From Tubulanus polymorphus (lineage: Eukaryota > Nemertea > Palaeonemertea > Tubulaniformes > Tubulanidae), in contig NC_134029.1 of assembly GCF_964204645.1 (NCBI RefSeq), positions 5,899,001-5,963,000 of the forward strand: a stretch of 64,000 nt of DNA, in the 5' to 3' direction. The notes under the pieces were generated by a model. It saw only the letters and a list, made by a program, of their open reading frames with translations, ran no database searches and had not been told where the DNA came from. The position numbers and the translations under genes are program-made. Shown here in pieces: positions 61,601 through 64,000 of this stretch. Numbering within the stretch: the stretch's first letter is position 1; every line of letters starts with the position of its first letter.

Positions 61601-61984
61601 CTCCGAATACTTATACTCCAATATATGCTAGCCTAAACACATCATTTGCAAAAATGCTTTCAGTCTAACAAATACTGACAATCAGGACCTACATTTAAAA
61701 AAGTGAAAATAAGTGCACATACCTGAACAATCGTTATCCCCTCTGCCTTCTTCGGTTTCAATATGTAATGTAGAATTCCTCAATTGATTTCCGACGAGTT
61801 CCAACTGTCGAATTTGATCGGCGAAATCTTTCGACGTCAAGCCCGATTTTGACATTTTTCGCGGCGGACTTTTCGGCAACGGCGGAAGTGAGGAGAGAGG
61901 TAACTTCTCATTTTGCGTTTGCTGCGATGTTGTCGTTATTGCTGTTGCAGGGGTTCGACTGTCCCCTTTTACAACTCCAGACAT
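49602..61984 (-). CDS. CCDC158: Coiled-coil domain-containing protein 158, 24 coding exons
   Basis: Exons in transcript order: 61984-61723, 59810-59743, 57752-57658, 57028-56825, 56325-56256, 56140-56031, 55929-55839, 55274-55038, 54622-54435, 54210-54096, 54013-53894, 53588-53391, 53178-52840, 52557-52279, 52196-52016, 51925-51860, 51666-51554, 51467-51309, 51224-51132, 51040-50912, 50823-50696, 50595-50408, 50031-49840, 49687-49602. Lengths sum to 3711 bases, giving 1236 residues (human CCDC158 about 1113). After a Ser/Pro-rich N-terminus, the protein is heptad-rich coiled coil from about residue 195 to 900. The landmark AMKAAGKMQKEVTAKRGQLD closely resembles vertebrate CCDC158 (MQKQITAKRGQID). 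The C-terminal CQRLEQKIQNL...KDQDKKLRKV helix is also conserved. The molecular role of the family is poorly known; a structural, filament-like role is only inference. Introns contain several MITEs. Confidence 0.88.
55386..55568. mobile_element. hAT-like MITE, truncated copy
   Basis: It shares CTAAGAATCCAATCAATTAA, ACATAGATGGAA, TTGACTTAAA and the right end CAAGTGGTCGCCCTG with the complete copy at 56464-56742. Its left terminal repeat is missing. It lies in a CCDC158 intron. Confidence 0.65.
56464..56742. mobile_element. hAT-like MITE, complete copy
   Basis: Inverted ends CAGGGTTGCCACTT and AAGTGGCCACCCTG are classical hAT-type ends. ATAAG stands directly outside both. 279 bp, non-coding, in a CCDC158 intron. 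Confidence 0.75.
57224..57437. mobile_element. AAGGCT-ended MITE, second copy
   Basis: Left AAGGCTAAAAAAATCATATC and right AATTTTTTTAGCCTT are inverted, continuing into CTTGTTTCTC/GAGAAACAAG. The interior matches 34474-34676. It lies in a CCDC158 intron. Confidence 0.7.
58205..58411 (-). CDS. CCDC158: Alternative first exon of CCDC158
   Basis: An ATG at 58411 opens 69 codons (MSGCISCIFGGLPGPRELKY...) ending SDDDD at GAT|GTAAGG, phase 0. It is in frame with the exon at 57752 (VETNRPLRTRAAS). The distal route (61984 and 59810 exons) reaches the same acceptor in phase 0. The peptide has cysteines at 4 and 7, a basic/aromatic core and a run of seven glutamines encoded by pure CAG (58238-58258). 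It is CpG-richer than its surroundings, as promoters often are. It could alternatively be the start of another transcript. The isoform would have 1195 residues. Confidence 0.6.
58571..58590. repeat. Short (AT)n run upstream of the proximal CCDC158 exon
   Basis: About 20 bases of alternating AT lie about 160 bases upstream of the candidate first exon at 58411. It could act as a TATA-like region, but that is unsupported. Confidence 0.6.
59501..59639. repeat. Tandem duplication, 73-base period
   Basis: TCAAAGGCCCTTCAAAATAT begins two nearly identical copies at 59501 and 59574. I see one substitution over about 65 bases, so the event is recent. It lies in CCDC158 intron 2 of the distal transcript. 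Confidence 0.9.
59949..59965. repeat. Poly-C run
   Basis: A run of 17 C in a CCDC158 intron. A similar run occurs near 39439-39450. Such runs are prone to assembly and length errors. Confidence 0.9.
60408..60591. mobile_element. MITE with TCACAGTT ends
   Basis: Left TCACAGTTGATGATTTAACA and right TAAATCATGAACTGTGA are inverted, and the match continues through CAGTTTCGAAGTTTT to give arms of about 45 bases. 184 bp, non-coding, in the first intron of the distal CCDC158 transcript. Confidence 0.7.
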
Positions 61985-62144
61985 TTTCAATTATCAGCTG
62001 AAAAACAGGACGAGAATCGGCATTAAATCAAAACCAAATGAGCCAGTGATTGCAGTAGTGTTCCTTTAAAGGTTGTACAAGAACAATCAAACCGGCTCTC
62101 TAGGGCCTAACTCTTCATTTTTCAACATACCTCTCTGTGGTGGG

Positions 62145-62475
62145 CATGGTTCCCACAGTTATATGAATTCAAAATTTCCCAAGTTTTTCCCAAGTATTTC
62201 ATGGGGGATTCTTCAATTTTCCCAAATGGAAATGAACTCATATTGTCATGCTACAGTCAACATTTTAGCGGTGAGTGGTTGATAAAGGTCATTTTAAAGG
62301 GAAATTGCTGAAGAAAGTTGCACTTGGCAAATGCATCATGTGAAATGTAATGAATTTCCCAAATATTTCCGTGATTTGAGGAAAACTTTTCAAATTCCCA
62401 AATATATCGAAACCAGGAATTATCATTTCAAAATTCCCAAGTTTTTCCAAATTTACCTGTTCTGTGGGAACCATG
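62145..62475. mobile_element. MITE with CATGGTTCCCACAG ends
   Basis: Left CATGGTTCCCACAG and right CTGTGGGAACCATG are perfect inverted repeats. GGTGGG stands directly outside both ends. The interior is rich in AATTTCCCAAGTTTTTCC-type words in both directions. 331 bp, non-coding, perhaps hAT-like. Confidence 0.75.
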
Positions 62476-62525
62476 GGTGGGGTGGCACCACAAAATCTAA
62501 ATTTCTAAGTTCAAATCTTAATAAC

Positions 62526-63975
62526 CAGTCAGGAACACTTTCCAAAAACGGCTTATTCTGCCAATTTCGGCGTTTTCCGCCAATAGCAGAATCAGCCATT
62601 TATGGATTACTCAGTTTTAAACTGCTTCTGCCAATTTAACCGAAATCGGCGTTTTCTGACATTTTTGGCTTGTTCTTAAAAAACGCCATTTCCGCCATTT
62701 TCAGCTGTTACAGTTTTTAAAACTACATCGTCAGAAACGGCGTTTTTAGCTTAGATAGTTTTACAGGTGCTATTTATAGTGCTTAGTTCGATGGGAGTCC
62801 CTATTATGACATCATCGCTTTTCTGCTGGCATACATTTGTATATTTGCGCCGAAAAATTAATCTCATTGATCCATTCCAGGCTTCAAGAAAGAATTAAAT
62901 ATAAATGTATTTGAATTCTGTTCTTCTGTATACCTGTATTCTATGTAATAAATATATACATACATGTATCCCAAATTGTTTCGAAAATGTTTGTTGTATT
63001 TTGAAATGAGTCTAGATACAGCTGTATTGATTTTGAGTTGTAACGTCATCGGCCACCAATTCATTCAATCACTATCCATCACAAGTCCAATTAGCTTGGA
63101 GGCATCGAAGATGTTAATTACCTCCAATTAACCAACATCATATGCAGTCCAATATATCCCTCAACCATTCTATGCTTTATTAGGCAAGATAAGACCATGG
63201 GCAAAACTTAAAACTAGATTTTTGATACACTAGTTTATACATCCATGATTGATTTGTCTTATGAGAATGATAATTATAATAATAATATTATTTTTATTTT
63301 TAACATATAATATTTACACATCCGTTCACCTCAGCAAATTAATTATTTTATTCCGAAAAAAGGTACCGTGTAGACACTAGGGAAAACGTCTAAGTGGGTG
63401 GGGGAATCCTCATATATAACAAGTGGACTGCCAATAATGGCTTAATAGTTTATGATTATAAAACTAACTACGCCAAAAACGGCGGAATACGCCAGAAATG
63501 GCGAATGTTTTTATGTGTACCCATGGCAACGTTTACTTGAAAACTTTATAATAGTTTTTAAAACTAGTTCCCAAATTTATTTTTAACAAAAATCATGATT
63601 AATAAACTTGTTTCATGCTGTAGTAGTTTTGAGAGTTTTCCAAGAGTTTTTTGGCTTCATATGACGTAATCATTTAGAAAAACGTAAATTTGACCACTTT
63701 ACCTAGCTCAAAAATTTCCATCCTAGCGTCATATGAAAGCTTATCGTCTGCTCGAGATTATGGCGTCATCGGCAACATGCGCTAATTGAACCGGAAGTGT
63801 GCAAAAAACTTTGAAGCAAAACTCGAAACTTAGTGAGCTGAAACTGGCTGATTAAGCCATAAACGACTGTAAAAGTTTCAAAACTGAGTGATCCATAAAC
63901 GGCTGATTCTGCCGTAATTGGCGGAAAACGCCGAAATTGGCAGAATAAGCCGTTTTTGGAAAGTGTTCCTGACTG
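62526..63975. mobile_element. 1.45-kb non-autonomous element, long TIRs, 5-bp target duplication
   Basis: CAGTCAGGAACACTTTCC at the left and its exact complement at the right begin long inverted repeats that continue through AAAAACGGCTTATTCTGCCA and beyond (over 100 bases with some gaps). ATAAC stands directly outside both ends. The arms are full of CGCCAATTTCGGCGTT-like words that can also fold locally. No transposase frame is visible. Confidence 0.8.
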
Positions 63976-64000
63976 ATAACATAGATTTTAGAATAGACAA

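Larger units (their letters stand above)
61985..64000. other. Upstream of CCDC158, mostly transposon
   Basis: The first 150 bases should contain the distal CCDC158 promoter and 5' untranslated region. Most of the rest is two inverted-repeat elements (62145-62475 and 62526-63975). I see no gene; the open frames here fall within the elements. Confidence 0.65.

Overview
This window is nuclear DNA from an animal. The genes have many introns with canonical GT-AG ends, the intergenic DNA is AT-rich, and four protein-coding genes match bilaterian orthologues along most of their length. The protein divergence, together with many short palindromic transposons, a satellite array and the recurring word TAGGCCTA, suggests a marine invertebrate, perhaps a lophotrochozoan. 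That placement is inference; nothing here fixes the species.

Layout. FAXDC2 (fatty acid hydroxylase domain-containing protein 2) is on the minus strand at 1776-5420 with 6 coding exons. MOSPD2 (CRAL-TRIO plus MSP domain tether of the ER membrane) is on the plus strand at 8065-13590 with 14 coding exons, head-to-head with FAXDC2. KIDINS220/ARMS (ankyrin repeats, KAP P-loop NTPase, SAM-like domain) is on the minus strand at 16942-34808 with 20 coding exons and a second candidate first exon. CCDC158 (long coiled coil) is on the minus strand at 49602-61984 with 24 coding exons and also a second candidate first exon. I joined exons by hand. In all four genes the phases close without a frameshift and the totals are whole codons: about 346, 525, 1702 and 1236 residues.

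Between KIDINS220 and CCDC158 lies a block of about 14.8 kb (34.8-49.6 kb) with no credible gene. It holds several kinds of tandem repeat: a degenerate array of about 0.7 kb units, a satellite of about 240 bp units arranged as an A-A-B trimer, a worn repeat field, and a foldback structure enclosing units of about 70 bp. Introns and gene flanks carry many non-autonomous DNA transposons: a TTAA-flanked piggyBac-like family (four copies), Tc1/mariner-like TA-flanked elements, hAT-like CAG...CTG elements with 5-bp target duplications, an AACGTT-rich element, and others.

The four genes do not form a pathway. FAXDC2 is a predicted membrane lipid hydroxylase, MOSPD2 an ER contact-site tether, KIDINS220 a neurotrophin/Ras-pathway membrane scaffold, and CCDC158 a poorly characterised coiled-coil protein. 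The most interesting signals are the alternative first exons that join the same downstream exon in phase at KIDINS220 and CCDC158, a possible MSP-only start inside MOSPD2, the higher-order satellite, and an inverted-repeat element carrying a hammerhead-like core.
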